Shown here one piece after another: positions 20,893 through 30,067 of a DNA stretch of 64,000 nt (positions are counted from its first letter, which is position 1; each line of letters opens with the position of its first letter). A model generated the notes under the pieces. That model ran no database searches and had not been told where the DNA came from. It saw only the letters and a program-made list of their open reading frames with translations. The position numbers and the translations under genes are program-made. The DNA is taken from the NCBI RefSeq assembly GCF_014212175.1, contig NZ_JACJVR010000064.1:1-64000 (forward strand), read 5' to 3'. Source of the DNA: Cohnella xylanilytica. GTDB taxonomy: Bacteria; Bacillota; Bacilli; Paenibacillales; Paenibacillaceae.

Positions 20893-21663
20893 ATGCTCGC
20901 TTGGAAGCAGCGAAGCAAATCTAAAGAGAAGCCGGGCGGCCAGCCGGAGGCCGAAGAGAGAGACGGCGGCCCGGCGGGCTCCCCCGCGAGCATGGAGCCG
21001 CTGCTGGTCGTCCGGGGCGTGGAGCGTTCGTTCGACGTCGGAAGCCAGAAGCTGCGGGTGCTCAAGGGAATCGACCTGGAGCTCAAGCCTCAGCAGCTGG
21101 TCATGCTGAAGGGACGATCGGGCTCCGGCAAGACGACGCTGATGAACCTGATGGGAGGCTTGGACGTCCCTACGCAAGGCCAGATTTATTTCCGGGGCCA
21201 GCCGTTCCACGAATGGGACGATAACCGCCGGACGAAGATCCGGCGCAAGGATATCGGATTTATTTTCCAAGCATATGCCTTGATGCCCTTGCTGTCCGCG
21301 TACGAGAACGTGGAGCTGACGATGCGAATGGCGGGCGTTCCCCGGTCGCAGTGGAAGGCCCGGGCGACGGAGTGCCTGGAGATGGTCGGCCTGGCGAAGC
21401 GGATGCATCACCGGCCGTTCGAGCTGTCGGGCGGGGAGCAGCAGCGCGTGGCTATCGCCAAGGCGATCTCCCACCGGCCGAGCCTCATTCTCGCCGACGA
21501 GCCGACGGCGGAGCTGGACTCCCAGATGGCGGCTCAGGTGATGGCGGTCTTTCGCGAGATCGTCGCGACCGAGAACATCTCGATCTGCATGACGACACAC
21601 GATACAACGATTATGGAGGTAGCGGACCATGTCTATGAGATGGTGGACGGCGTTTTCGTCTAA
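20893..21663 (+). CDS. ABC transporter ATPase, MacB/LolD type (first)
   Basis: This 256-residue ATPase energises an extracytoplasmic-function ABC system of the MacB/LolD class. Walker A is GRSGSGKTT with Lys80, the signature is LSGGEQQRVAIAKA and Walker B is LILADEPT. The first 33 residues are an unusual charged extension (KEKPGGQPEAEERDGG). I chose ATG 20893, preceded by GAGGGAGG; the frame is open further upstream but lacks a site. It overlaps the adaptor gene by 35 bases and opens a six-gene run. Confidence 0.9.
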   Translation: MLAWKQRSKSKEKPGGQPEAEERDGGPAGSPASMEPLLVVRGVERSFDVGSQKLRVLKGIDLELKPQQLVMLKGRSGSGKTTLMNLMGGLDVPTQGQIYFRGQPFHEWDDNRRTKIRRKDIGFIFQAYALMPLLSAYENVELTMRMAGVPRSQWKARATECLEMVGLAKRMHHRPFELSGGEQQRVAIAKAISHRPSLILADEPTAELDSQMAAQVMAVFREIVATENISICMTTHDTTIMEVADHVYEMVDGVFV

Positions 21664-22759
21664 GAGAGAAGGAAGGAGCCCGGGGAACGGGGGGCGCGCC
21701 CGTACGGCGGGGGTGCTGGCGGTCGTCGCGCTGTCCGTCGCGGTGAGCGGCTGCGGATTGTTGCCCGACGAGCCGGAAGAAGCGGATCTGTCGTCCATTC
21801 AATTGCCCCAGATCTCCAAGAAGCCGGAATACGAAGTGTCGACGAAGACGCTGGAGACGACGGTATCCGGTTCGGGCAAGATCATGTCGACCCAGGAGAA
21901 GACGCTGTATTATACGACGAAGAGGCTGGAAGGCAAGTTTATTAAGAAATTATACATACAAGTCGGAGACGTCGTGAAGGCCGGGCAGCCGATCGCGGAG
22001 CTCGACGTGGAGGACATGAAGGACACGCTCCGCAGCCAGCAGCTCGCGTTCCGCCAGCTGGAGCTGGAGATGAAGCAGACGCTGCGCGACAAGGACACGA
22101 TGGATCCGATCGACTTCGAGCAGAAGCAGATCAACTTCGAGAAGCAGCGCCAGGACATCGTCGATCTGCAGCAGGACATCGCCGACGCGGTGCTGACGGC
22201 TCCGTTCGGCGGCACGGTCGTAAGCGTAAGCGTCCAAGAGGGCGCATCGGTCAAGGAGTACGATCCGATCTGCATTATCGCCGATCCGACGAAGCTGGTC
22301 GTCACCGGGAACCTCTCCAAGGACGACCTGGAGAAGGTCGCGGTCGGCATGGAGGTGGAAGTCGACATCAACAGCGCCGGCAAGGTCAAGGGCAAGGTCC
22401 GGTCGCTCCCGCAGCCGCAGACGGACAACAACAACGGCAACGGGAACGGCGGCGGACAAGGCAACGGCGGCCAGAAGATCGAGCGTCCCGAGCAGTATCT
22501 GCTCGTCGACGTGCCGCAGCTTCCGAAGACGGCCGTCCGCGGCACGCCGCTTACCGTCAAGGTCATCGTGAACCGGAAGGAGAACGCGGTCGTCATTCCG
22601 CTCTCCGCGCTGCGCACGATCGGGGCCCGCACCTACGTGCAAGTCGTGGAAGCGGACGGCAGCAAGCGCGAGGTCGACATCGAGGTCGGCCAGCAGACGT
22701 CCACCGACGCCGAAGTGTTGCAGGGACTGACCCCGGGGCAGAAAGTCGTAGGTAGATAA
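21629..22759 (+). CDS. Membrane-fusion (HlyD/MacA-like) adaptor lipoprotein
   Basis: The adaptor is exported and lipid-anchored: a signal peptide ends in AVSGC with Cys42. It then shows a biotinyl-lipoyl-like barrel (GSGKIMSTQEKTL and later APFGGTVVSVSVQEGASV), a coiled-coil hairpin rich in Gln/Glu/Lys (about residues 125-190) and a beta-barrel region. A Gly/Asn-rich loop (NNNGNGNGGGQGNGG) sits near residue 270. GGAGGT lies eight bases before the ATG. In MacAB-type pumps this protein links the permease to outer components; in a Gram-positive cell it probably organises substrate at the outer membrane face. It ends four bases before the permease. Confidence 0.86.
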   Translation: MSMRWWTAFSSKREGRSPGNGGRARTAGVLAVVALSVAVSGCGLLPDEPEEADLSSIQLPQISKKPEYEVSTKTLETTVSGSGKIMSTQEKTLYYTTKRLEGKFIKKLYIQVGDVVKAGQPIAELDVEDMKDTLRSQQLAFRQLELEMKQTLRDKDTMDPIDFEQKQINFEKQRQDIVDLQQDIADAVLTAPFGGTVVSVSVQEGASVKEYDPICIIADPTKLVVTGNLSKDDLEKVAVGMEVEVDINSAGKVKGKVRSLPQPQTDNNNGNGNGGGQGNGGQKIERPEQYLLVDVPQLPKTAVRGTPLTVKVIVNRKENAVVIPLSALRTIGARTYVQVVEADGSKREVDIEVGQQTSTDAEVLQGLTPGQKVVGR

Positions 22760-22762
22760 TCG

Positions 22763-25651
22763 ATGAGCGCGCTGATCCGATTTCTATTCCGCAAGATGTG
22801 GAACACCCGCTGGCTCACGATCAGCACGCTGGCCGGCCTGCTCGTGGCGGTGGCGTTCACCACCAGCATTCCGATGTACGCGGACGGCGCCCTGAAGCGC
22901 GTCGTCGCGCAATCGCTCAAGGACAACAGCGAAGGCCTGCCGGCCGGATCGCTGCTGATCCGCTACCAGTCGACCGACGGCAAGACGGACCGGACCGCCT
23001 TCGACAACGTCAACAAGTACATCTCCGAAGAGGTCCCGGCCAAGATCGGCTTCCCGGCGGACGCTTCCCAGCGCAGCCTGACGATCCGCAGCGCGGAAGT
23101 GACGCCGGAAGATCCGAACAAGGTCGACGCGAGCCGATCCCGCAAGATGGCGCTCGCTTCGTTCGGCGGGCTCGCCGACCAGGTCGAGCTGGCCGGCGGG
23201 AAGATGTACGCGGACCGCGTCGCCCCCGACGGCACGATTCAGGCCGTCATGATGGAAGAAGCGATGTTCCGCAACGACCTGCACGTAGGCGACGTCCTTC
23301 TGTACCCGATATACGGAGGGCTGAACCTGACGCTTCGCGTCGAGATCGTCGGCTCGTTCAAGCCGAAGGACGAAGCGAGCGCGTACTGGTACCAGGGGCT
23401 CGACAGCCTCATGAACACGCTGTTCATCGCCGAGCCGGCGATGCTGGACGATCTGATCGGCCAGATGAAGATTCCGCTGCAGACGGCGAGCTGGTATACC
23501 GCCTACGATCTTCGCGAGATCCAGACGAGCCAGCTGACGCCGCTCGGCAAGACGCTGAACCGGATCGACATCGAGGCGTATCAGCTTCTGAAGGATACGC
23601 GGGTGGAGATCTCCTTCGCGAGCATGCTCGGCGAATTCCGCAGCCAGAGCATCCAGCTGCAGACGATGCTGTTCACGCTGGCGGCGCCGATGATCGCGAT
23701 GGTGTTCTACTTCATCACGATGAACGCCCGCCAGGCGCTGGAGAAGCAGCGCTCCGACATCGCGGTCATGCGGAGCCGGGGAGCCGGCACGCGGCAGATC
23801 TTCATGATTTTCCTGCTGGAAGGCGTACTGCTCGGCATCGTGTCCCTGCTCACCGGTCCGTTCATCGGCTGGTTCATGGCCAAGAGCATCGGTTCGGCGA
23901 ACGGCTTCCTCGAGTTCGTCAACCGGAAGGCGATTCCGGTCGGCTTCAGTACCGACGGCATTATCGCCGGCGTCGTCGCCGTGCTTGTCGCCATCGGGGC
24001 GGCCGTTATCCCGGCGCTCGTCTTCACCCGCACGTCGATCGTCGACTACAAGCGGAAGATGGCTCGAACGGACCAAAGGCCGGTCTGGCAGCGCTGGTTC
24101 CTGGACGTCGTCCTGCTCGGCGTAGCCGCCTACGGGTGGTATCTGTTCAACGAACGGCAGATGGTGTCGTTCAAGACCGGCATGACGACCGACCAGCTGA
24201 ACGTGCAGCCGTTCCTGTTCTTCGTGCCGGCGCTGTCGATCTTCGCGGCCGGGCTGCTGTTCCTGCGGCTGTTCCCGCTTATTCTGAAGCTGCTCAATAA
24301 GCTGTGGAAGGCGATTCTGCCGGTACCGCTGTATCTGACCTTGACGCAGCTGTCCCGTTCGTCCCGCTCGTACTACCCGCTGATGATCCTGCTCGTTCTG
24401 ACGCTCGGCCTTGGCGTGTACAACTCGTCCGCAGCCCGGACGATCGGGCTCAATTCGGAAGAGCGGATCCTGTACAAGTACGGAGCCGACGTCATCGTGC
24501 AGACGGTGTGGGAGGGCAGCCCGGAAGTGACGGCTCCCTCGGGCTCCGGAGGCGGACAGGGCCAAGGCGGAGGCGGTCAAGGTCAAGGCGGCGGAGGCCA
24601 AGGGGGCGGGGGCCAAGGCGGAGGCCAACCGAACCGTCCGACACCGACGAAGATCAACTACAACGAACCGCCGTTCGAGGTGTTCCGCACGCTGCCGGGC
24701 GTCGAGCACGCCGCCCGCGTCCTCCAGACGAAGGCGAGCGTCACGATCTCCGGCAAGACGGCGGGGCAGGGAACGATCGTCGGCATCGACAACGTCGACT
24801 TCGCCCGCGTCGCCTGGTTCCGGGACGATCTGTACCCGGCCAACCCGTACAAGTATTTGGCCGTCATGGGCAAGGCGCCGGAATTCGCCCTCGTCTCCTC
24901 CAATCTGGCGAAGAAATTCAACCTGAAGCCGGGAGACCAGGTTCAGGCGATGCTCTCCGAGGAGCCGGTCACGTTCGTCGTGGCGGCCGTGCTTCCGTAC
25001 TGGCCGGCGCAATATCCCGACGAGTCGCCGTTCATCGTCGCCAATCTCGATTATATTTACGATGAGGCCCCGCTTATGCAATACGACGTCTGGCTGAAGA
25101 TGAAGCCGGACGCCAAGACGCCGGACATCATTCCCGCGCTGCAGAAGAAGGGCATCGAGATCGCGTCGATCAGCGACGCGCGCAACGAGCTGATCGTGCA
25201 GAGCAAGCACCCGGCCCGCGGCGGCGTGTTCGGCATTCTGAGCTTGGGCTTCCTCGTCTCGGCCGTCGTGTCGCTCGCCGGCTACATCCTGTTCTGGTTC
25301 TTCAACCTGTCGGGACGGATCGTGCAGATCGGCGTCCTGCGGGCGATGGGGCTGTCCCGCAAGCAGCTGACCGGCATGCTTCTGCTGGAGCAGGTGTTCA
25401 CGGCGGGGCTGTCGATCGGTCTCGGCATCGGCATCGGCAAGCTGACGAGCGTGCTGTTCCTGCCGTTCCTGCAGACGACCGACAACGCCGCCGGCCAGGT
25501 GCCTCCGTTCCGCGTCGTGTTCGACAACGCGGATTCCGTGAAGCTCTACATCGTCGTCGGAGTCATGATGCTGATCGGCGTCATCCTTCTCGTGTCGCAC
25601 ATCCGCCGCCTGAAGGTGCATCAAGCCGTCAAGCTGGGAGAGGAGCGTTAA
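22763..25651 (+). CDS. Large FtsX-domain ABC permease
   Basis: This 962-residue membrane protein resembles the duplicated FtsX/LolCE permeases. An N-terminal helix (LAGLLVAVAFTTSIPM) is followed by a large extracellular domain, a first FtsX block (residues about 300-430), several central helices, a second extracellular domain (about 590-810) and a C-terminal FtsX block. Near residues 594-628 it has a low-complexity insert of Gly and Gln (repeated GGGGQGQ), just after the VWEGSPEV segment. It overlaps nothing but sits three to four bases from both neighbours. It probably works with the two ATPases that flank it. Confidence 0.87.
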   Translation: MSALIRFLFRKMWNTRWLTISTLAGLLVAVAFTTSIPMYADGALKRVVAQSLKDNSEGLPAGSLLIRYQSTDGKTDRTAFDNVNKYISEEVPAKIGFPADASQRSLTIRSAEVTPEDPNKVDASRSRKMALASFGGLADQVELAGGKMYADRVAPDGTIQAVMMEEAMFRNDLHVGDVLLYPIYGGLNLTLRVEIVGSFKPKDEASAYWYQGLDSLMNTLFIAEPAMLDDLIGQMKIPLQTASWYTAYDLREIQTSQLTPLGKTLNRIDIEAYQLLKDTRVEISFASMLGEFRSQSIQLQTMLFTLAAPMIAMVFYFITMNARQALEKQRSDIAVMRSRGAGTRQIFMIFLLEGVLLGIVSLLTGPFIGWFMAKSIGSANGFLEFVNRKAIPVGFSTDGIIAGVVAVLVAIGAAVIPALVFTRTSIVDYKRKMARTDQRPVWQRWFLDVVLLGVAAYGWYLFNERQMVSFKTGMTTDQLNVQPFLFFVPALSIFAAGLLFLRLFPLILKLLNKLWKAILPVPLYLTLTQLSRSSRSYYPLMILLVLTLGLGVYNSSAARTIGLNSEERILYKYGADVIVQTVWEGSPEVTAPSGSGGGQGQGGGGQGQGGGGQGGGGQGGGQPNRPTPTKINYNEPPFEVFRTLPGVEHAARVLQTKASVTISGKTAGQGTIVGIDNVDFARVAWFRDDLYPANPYKYLAVMGKAPEFALVSSNLAKKFNLKPGDQVQAMLSEEPVTFVVAAVLPYWPAQYPDESPFIVANLDYIYDEAPLMQYDVWLKMKPDAKTPDIIPALQKKGIEIASISDARNELIVQSKHPARGGVFGILSLGFLVSAVVSLAGYILFWFFNLSGRIVQIGVLRAMGLSRKQLTGMLLLEQVFTAGLSIGLGIGIGKLTSVLFLPFLQTTDNAAGQVPPFRVVFDNADSVKLYIVVGVMMLIGVILLVSHIRRLKVHQAVKLGEER

Positions 25652-25655
25652 CGCC

Positions 25656-26543
25656 ATGATCCATTGCGAAGGACTCGTGAAGATTTACAAGACGGACGAT
25701 CTGGAAGTCGTGGCGCTCCAGGGATTGAACCTGACGGTGAACGACGGAGAGATGATGGCCATCATCGGCAACAGCGGCAGCGGCAAGTCGACGCTGCTGA
25801 ACATCCTGGGCGGTCTCGACCGCCCGTCCGCCGGTCAGGTTCGCGTCGGCCCTTGGGATCTGCTCAAGGTAACCGACGACGACCTCGTCAAGTACAAGCG
25901 GGACACGGTCGGATTCATCTGGCAGAACAACGCCCGCAACCTGCTGCCGTTCCTGACCGCGCTCGAGAATGTCGAGATGCCGATGATGTTCTCGGGCAAG
26001 GTGGACCGCCCTTACGCGAAGCAGCTGCTCGAGTGGGTCGGCCTGAAGGAGCGGATGCACAACAAGCTGACGCAGCTGTCGGGGGGCGAGCAGCAGCGGG
26101 TCGCCATCGCGATCTCGCTCGCGAACAAGCCGAAGATGCTGCTCGCGGACGAACCGACCGGGTCCGTCGATTCCCGGACGTCGGACATCATCATGGATAT
26201 TTTCCGCCGGTTCAACCGGGAGCTCGGCCTGACGGTCGTCATCGTCACCCACGACTTGTCGCTGGCCGGCAAGGTGGACCGCGTCGTCGCCATCCGGGAC
26301 GGCCTGACGAGCACCGAATTCATCAAGAGGAACCCGAATCTCGACCACGCCCCTTCGCTGCACGGCGGAAGCGCGCTGGACGAGGTTCACGAAGCCTACG
26401 TCGTCGTCGACCGGGTGGGAAGACTGCAAATTCCGAAGGAGTTCCTGCAGGCGCTCGAGATCAAAGACAAGGCGAGCATGGAATTCGACGGAGAGAAGAT
26501 TTTGATTCGGGCACCGAAACCTTTGGAGGGGGAAACCGCATGA
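25656..26543 (+). CDS. ABC transporter ATPase, MacB/LolD type (second), with AbrB-like C-terminal domain
   Basis: The ATPase core (residues 1-225) has Walker A GNSGSGKST, signature LSGGEQQRVAIAIS and Walker B MLLADEPTGSVDS. After a linker, residues about 248-288 read like a SpoVT/AbrB swapped-hairpin domain (VDRVGRLQIPKEFLQAL followed by a hydrophobic hairpin ending in KILIRAP). Such domains bind DNA in AbrB but also mediate protein dimerisation, so the role here is open. The gene begins four bases after the permease and its stop overlaps the next start (ATGA). Confidence 0.88.
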   Translation: MIHCEGLVKIYKTDDLEVVALQGLNLTVNDGEMMAIIGNSGSGKSTLLNILGGLDRPSAGQVRVGPWDLLKVTDDDLVKYKRDTVGFIWQNNARNLLPFLTALENVEMPMMFSGKVDRPYAKQLLEWVGLKERMHNKLTQLSGGEQQRVAIAISLANKPKMLLADEPTGSVDSRTSDIIMDIFRRFNRELGLTVVIVTHDLSLAGKVDRVVAIRDGLTSTEFIKRNPNLDHAPSLHGGSALDEVHEAYVVVDRVGRLQIPKEFLQALEIKDKASMEFDGEKILIRAPKPLEGETA

Positions 26544-28072
26544 CAACCCGTATCACCCAGGTCCGCAAATGGACGACGGCCGCCATGGCCGTAACGATTC
26601 TCGTTCCGACGCTCGCCGCTTGCAGCGGCAAGAACGAGGAAGACCCGAACAACCGCCGCACGCTTCGCGTCGGGGTCATGTACGGCAGCGCGCAGGAAGA
26701 GCAGTACCTGCGCCAGCAATTCACCGACCTGTTCGAGTTCTCGCACAACAACATCGATATCGAGATCGTTCCGGCGATCGACTACACCGAGAACCAGTTC
26801 GAGGAACAGAAGCCGGATCAGCCGCAGCCCGACCCGATCGAGAAGGTGAAGGCGATTATGACCGGGGCGAACCCCGTCGACGTCATGATCCTGCAAGACA
26901 CGGCGATGCTCGGCAATCTCGTGCAGGAGAACCTGCTCAAGCAGCTCGACCCGCTGCTCAAGGAAGACAAGATCGACGTCAACGATTACGTTCCGGCCGT
27001 CATCGAAGGAATCAAGGAGCAGGGCGACAACCAGCTGTACGCGCTCGCCCCGACCTATACGCCTTCCGCCTTGTTCTATAACAAGAAGGCGTTCGCCAAA
27101 GCCGGCGTCGACGTTCCGACCGCGCCGCTGACGTGGGACGATCTGTTCAACCTGGCGCGCCGGCTGAAGACCGGAGAGGGCAAGGACGCGAAGTTCGGCT
27201 TCACGTTTAACCAATGGGGCTACAGCAACGGCTATTACGACGTCCAGAACTACATGGCGCCGCTGCAGCTCAAGATGTACGATGCCAAAGCCGAGAAGAT
27301 GACCGTCAACACCCCGCAGTGGGAGAAGGTCTGGACGACGATCACCCAGCTGTACAAGGATCACGTCTTCCCGAGCAACGAGGATCTGCAGGTTCAGATG
27401 TCGGAAGAAGACCAGAACCGGTATAATCCCTATATTCAGCAGCCGTTCTTCAACGGCAAGGTCGCGATGGTCATCGGCAATTACAACATGATCAACGACA
27501 TCGAGACGTACAACAAGAACTATCAGAAGTTCAAAGGCATGGAGCAGCTCGATTGGGACGTTCTGCCGGTTCCGACGTTCGCGGAAGCCCCGGGCGTCAG
27601 CAATTATATTTACCTCAGCTCGCTCGCGACGATCAACGCGAAGGCGCAGAACCCGGACGACGCCTGGGAATTCGTCAAGTTCATGAACGGCAAGGAATGG
27701 GGCAAACTCCGGTCCCGCAGCAGCTACGAGATGCCGACTCTGAAGGAGTTCGTCAAAGTGAAGGACGGCATGAGCTACAACATCGACGCGTTCACTTCGA
27801 TCAAGCCGATGTACAACTCGAACAGCTACGCCGAGCAGAAGCTGGAGCAAGAGCGCCCGAACCTGCGCTACATCTCGCAGTTGGCCGAGATCCAGTACAA
27901 CAAGGTAATCCAAGGCCAGAAGACGGTCAAGGAAGCGTTGGCGGAATTCGAGACGAAGGGCAACGATCTGCTGCAGAAGATCAAGCTGAACCCGAAGGGC
28001 GAGATGCAAGGCGTGTTCGACGACGTCTACGGCGGCGGGGGCGGAGGCGGCGTCGTAAGGCCGCTGGACTAA
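26540..28072 (+). CDS. Extracellular solute-binding lipoprotein (first paralogue)
   Basis: This 510-residue protein is a cluster-type extracellular solute-binding protein of the carbohydrate-uptake superfamily. The signal peptide ends in PTLAAC with lipid-modified Cys28. A conserved segment DPNNRRTLRVGVMYGS follows immediately, and typical motifs (GANPVDVMILQ, ALAPTYTPSALFYNKK, NPDDAWEFVKFMNG) are present. The tail is Gly-rich. It overlaps the ATPase stop by four bases. No MalF/MalG-type sugar permeases lie nearby, so it is encoded with an export-type machine instead. Confidence 0.87.
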   Translation: MTTRITQVRKWTTAAMAVTILVPTLAACSGKNEEDPNNRRTLRVGVMYGSAQEEQYLRQQFTDLFEFSHNNIDIEIVPAIDYTENQFEEQKPDQPQPDPIEKVKAIMTGANPVDVMILQDTAMLGNLVQENLLKQLDPLLKEDKIDVNDYVPAVIEGIKEQGDNQLYALAPTYTPSALFYNKKAFAKAGVDVPTAPLTWDDLFNLARRLKTGEGKDAKFGFTFNQWGYSNGYYDVQNYMAPLQLKMYDAKAEKMTVNTPQWEKVWTTITQLYKDHVFPSNEDLQVQMSEEDQNRYNPYIQQPFFNGKVAMVIGNYNMINDIETYNKNYQKFKGMEQLDWDVLPVPTFAEAPGVSNYIYLSSLATINAKAQNPDDAWEFVKFMNGKEWGKLRSRSSYEMPTLKEFVKVKDGMSYNIDAFTSIKPMYNSNSYAEQKLEQERPNLRYISQLAEIQYNKVIQGQKTVKEALAEFETKGNDLLQKIKLNPKGEMQGVFDDVYGGGGGGGVVRPLD

Positions 28073-28127
28073 CCGGGAGTTTAGCCGCTTGATATTTATT
28101 CTTTTTCATAACCCATAATGGTACGCG

Positions 28128-28167
28128 ACGCCGCTCGGGCAGACACCCATGCTGAACGCAGCGGCGT
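28128..28167 (+). other. Leader hairpin before the second binding protein
   Basis: ACGCCGCT (28128-28135) pairs with AGCGGCGT (28160-28167) in the 123-base gap between the paralogues. There is no T tract after it. A possible promoter, TTGATA (28089-28094) and CATAAT (28114-28119), has a long 19-bp spacer. The structure may protect or tune the second gene's message. Confidence 0.4.
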
Positions 28168-28195
28168 TCGTTCTGGCCTAAGGAGGAAATTTCTG

Positions 28196-29749
28196 TTGCG
28201 TCTCACCCATAAACGAAACGTCCGTTCCCTGTCCGCGCTCGTCGCGCTGTCGATGCTGGTCCCGCTCGCCGCGGCGTGCAGCAAGGAGGATCCGGACGAT
28301 CCGAACAACCGCCGGACTCTGCGAATCGGAATGCTGTACGGAAGCAAGGACAACGAGTCGTGGTTCCGTCAGCAGTATACCGACATGTTCGAGCTGGGGC
28401 ACAAGAATATCGACATCGAACTCGTCTATTCCATCGATTATTCGGACCAGATGTTCGAGTCGTACGAGGAGAGCAAGAAGCGGGAGCAGCCCGATCCGCT
28501 CGCGAAAATGAAGGAGCTGCTGACCGGACAGAACCCAGTCGACGTCGTCATGCTCGACAACGGCATGCTCGGACAGCTCGCCCAGGAGAACCTGCTCCAG
28601 TCCCTCGAGCCGCTCATCAAGGAAGACAAGATCGACCTGGAAGCCTATGTGCCCAATCTGATCGAGAGCATCCGGGAGCAAGGCAACGGCCAGCTGTACG
28701 CGCTCACTCCGACCTTCTCGTCGTCGGCTCTGTTCTACAACAAGAAGCTGTTCCAAAAAGCCGGGGTCGAGCTTCCCAAGGACAACATGACGTGGGACGA
28801 CGTCTATAATCTGGCCCGAAGGCTCAAGACGGGAACCGGCAAAGACGCGGTCTACGGGCTGTCGTTCACCGATTGGGGAGGCGGGCTCAACTTCTGGAAC
28901 ATCGCCAGCATCGCTACCCCGCTGAAGCTCAAAATGTACGACGACAAAGCGGAGAAGATGACGGTCGACACCCCGCAATGGGAGAAGGTCTGGAAGGACC
29001 CCGTACAGCTCTATGTAGACCATGTCATCCCGCATCCGGAAGATACGCAGCAGGAGCAGCCGGCGGACGGCAGCTACAGGTATAATCCGTACCAAGACCG
29101 GCCGTTCTTCTCGAACAAGGTGGCGATGGTCATCGGAAGCTACAACCTGGTCAACGATCTGAACACGTTCAATCAGAACGTGGATAAGATGAAGGGCTAC
29201 GAGAAGATCGATTGGGACGTCGTCACGTACCCGGTTCTGTCGGAGATGCCGAACGTCGGCTCGAGCATGTATCTGGGCCAACTGACCGGCATTAACGCCA
29301 AAGCGCAAAATCCGAAAGACGCGTGGGAGTTCATCAAGTTCATGAACAGCAAAGACACGGCGAAGTTCAAGGCTCGCAGCAATTACGAGCTGAGCGCGCT
29401 GCAGGAGTTCATTCAGCCGCCGGGCGGCGCTTCGTTCAATATCCAGGCCTTCTACGCGCTCAAGCCGATGCCGTACGAATTTAACGAAGCCGACGACAAG
29501 CTCAACCGCGAGCGGCCGAACTTGAGCTATGTCAGCCAATTGGCGGACATCACGTTCCAGAAGGCGATCGAAGGCAAGCTGTCCGTCAAGGAAGCCCTGC
29601 AAGAGTGGCAGACGAAGGGGACGGACATGCTGCAGAAGATCAAGACGAATCCGAAGGGCGAATTCGACATGTCTCCGTACATGGATGCCGGCGACATGTC
29701 TCCGCAGAAGCGGGCGCTCATGCGGGCATCCGGCGAAATCGTCGGCTGA
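28196..29749 (+). CDS. Extracellular solute-binding lipoprotein (second paralogue)
   Basis: A 517-residue paralogue of the preceding gene, alike over its whole length by eye. I chose the TTG at 28196 because AAGGAGG lies nine bases before it. The lipobox is LAAAC with Cys28, followed by DPNNRRTLRIGMLYGS. Shared blocks include LARRLKTG, KMYDDKAEKMTVDTPQWEKVW and NPKDAWEFIKFMNS. The C terminus differs: it ends in a DMSPYMDAGDMS region instead of the Gly-rich tail. It closes the export locus. Confidence 0.87.
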   Translation: MRLTHKRNVRSLSALVALSMLVPLAAACSKEDPDDPNNRRTLRIGMLYGSKDNESWFRQQYTDMFELGHKNIDIELVYSIDYSDQMFESYEESKKREQPDPLAKMKELLTGQNPVDVVMLDNGMLGQLAQENLLQSLEPLIKEDKIDLEAYVPNLIESIREQGNGQLYALTPTFSSSALFYNKKLFQKAGVELPKDNMTWDDVYNLARRLKTGTGKDAVYGLSFTDWGGGLNFWNIASIATPLKLKMYDDKAEKMTVDTPQWEKVWKDPVQLYVDHVIPHPEDTQQEQPADGSYRYNPYQDRPFFSNKVAMVIGSYNLVNDLNTFNQNVDKMKGYEKIDWDVVTYPVLSEMPNVGSSMYLGQLTGINAKAQNPKDAWEFIKFMNSKDTAKFKARSNYELSALQEFIQPPGGASFNIQAFYALKPMPYEFNEADDKLNRERPNLSYVSQLADITFQKAIEGKLSVKEALQEWQTKGTDMLQKIKTNPKGEFDMSPYMDAGDMSPQKRALMRASGEIVG

Positions 29750-29901
29750 CGGTCCTCCAGACGTGACGGCCGTCTCCCGCGGCCGTTCGCCGGCAAGCGC
29801 AAGCGTTCCCGGAATAATTCCCAACGCCGGGAGCGCGATTAATCGGGGCGGCGAGCGTAAATCCTAAGGACCGTAAACCCACGATCCGGAGGGACATCGC
29901 G

Positions 29902-30066
29902 ATGAAATGGGTGTATTGGTCCAGGCTATACGACAGCAAATTTCAAGCGGGCTGTCTCGTCAGACGAATGGAGCACGACGGTTGGCTGTTCGGAATCGAC
30001 ATGCCGCACGAGATCGAAGTGTACCGTTCCCGCAAAGGCAAGTACGGCGTACGATATATTCCGTAA
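29902..30066 (+). CDS. Small protein of unknown function (54 aa)
   Basis: This short frame begins with ATG at 29902 behind GGAGGGA. The product is rich in aromatic and basic residues (starts MKWVYWSRLY, ends GVRYIP) and has no membrane segment. I do not recognise it. Codon use fits the surroundings, and a strong hairpin follows its stop directly, which supports a real gene. Confidence 0.6.
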   Translation: MKWVYWSRLYDSKFQAGCLVRRMEHDGWLFGIDMPHEIEVYRSRKGKYGVRYIP

Positions 30067-30067
30067 A

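Noticed and set aside
22784-25657. A 957-codon minus-strand frame opposite the FtsX permease
   Set aside because: Same shadow effect; composition is Asp/Arg/His-rich and no ribosome binding site precedes it.
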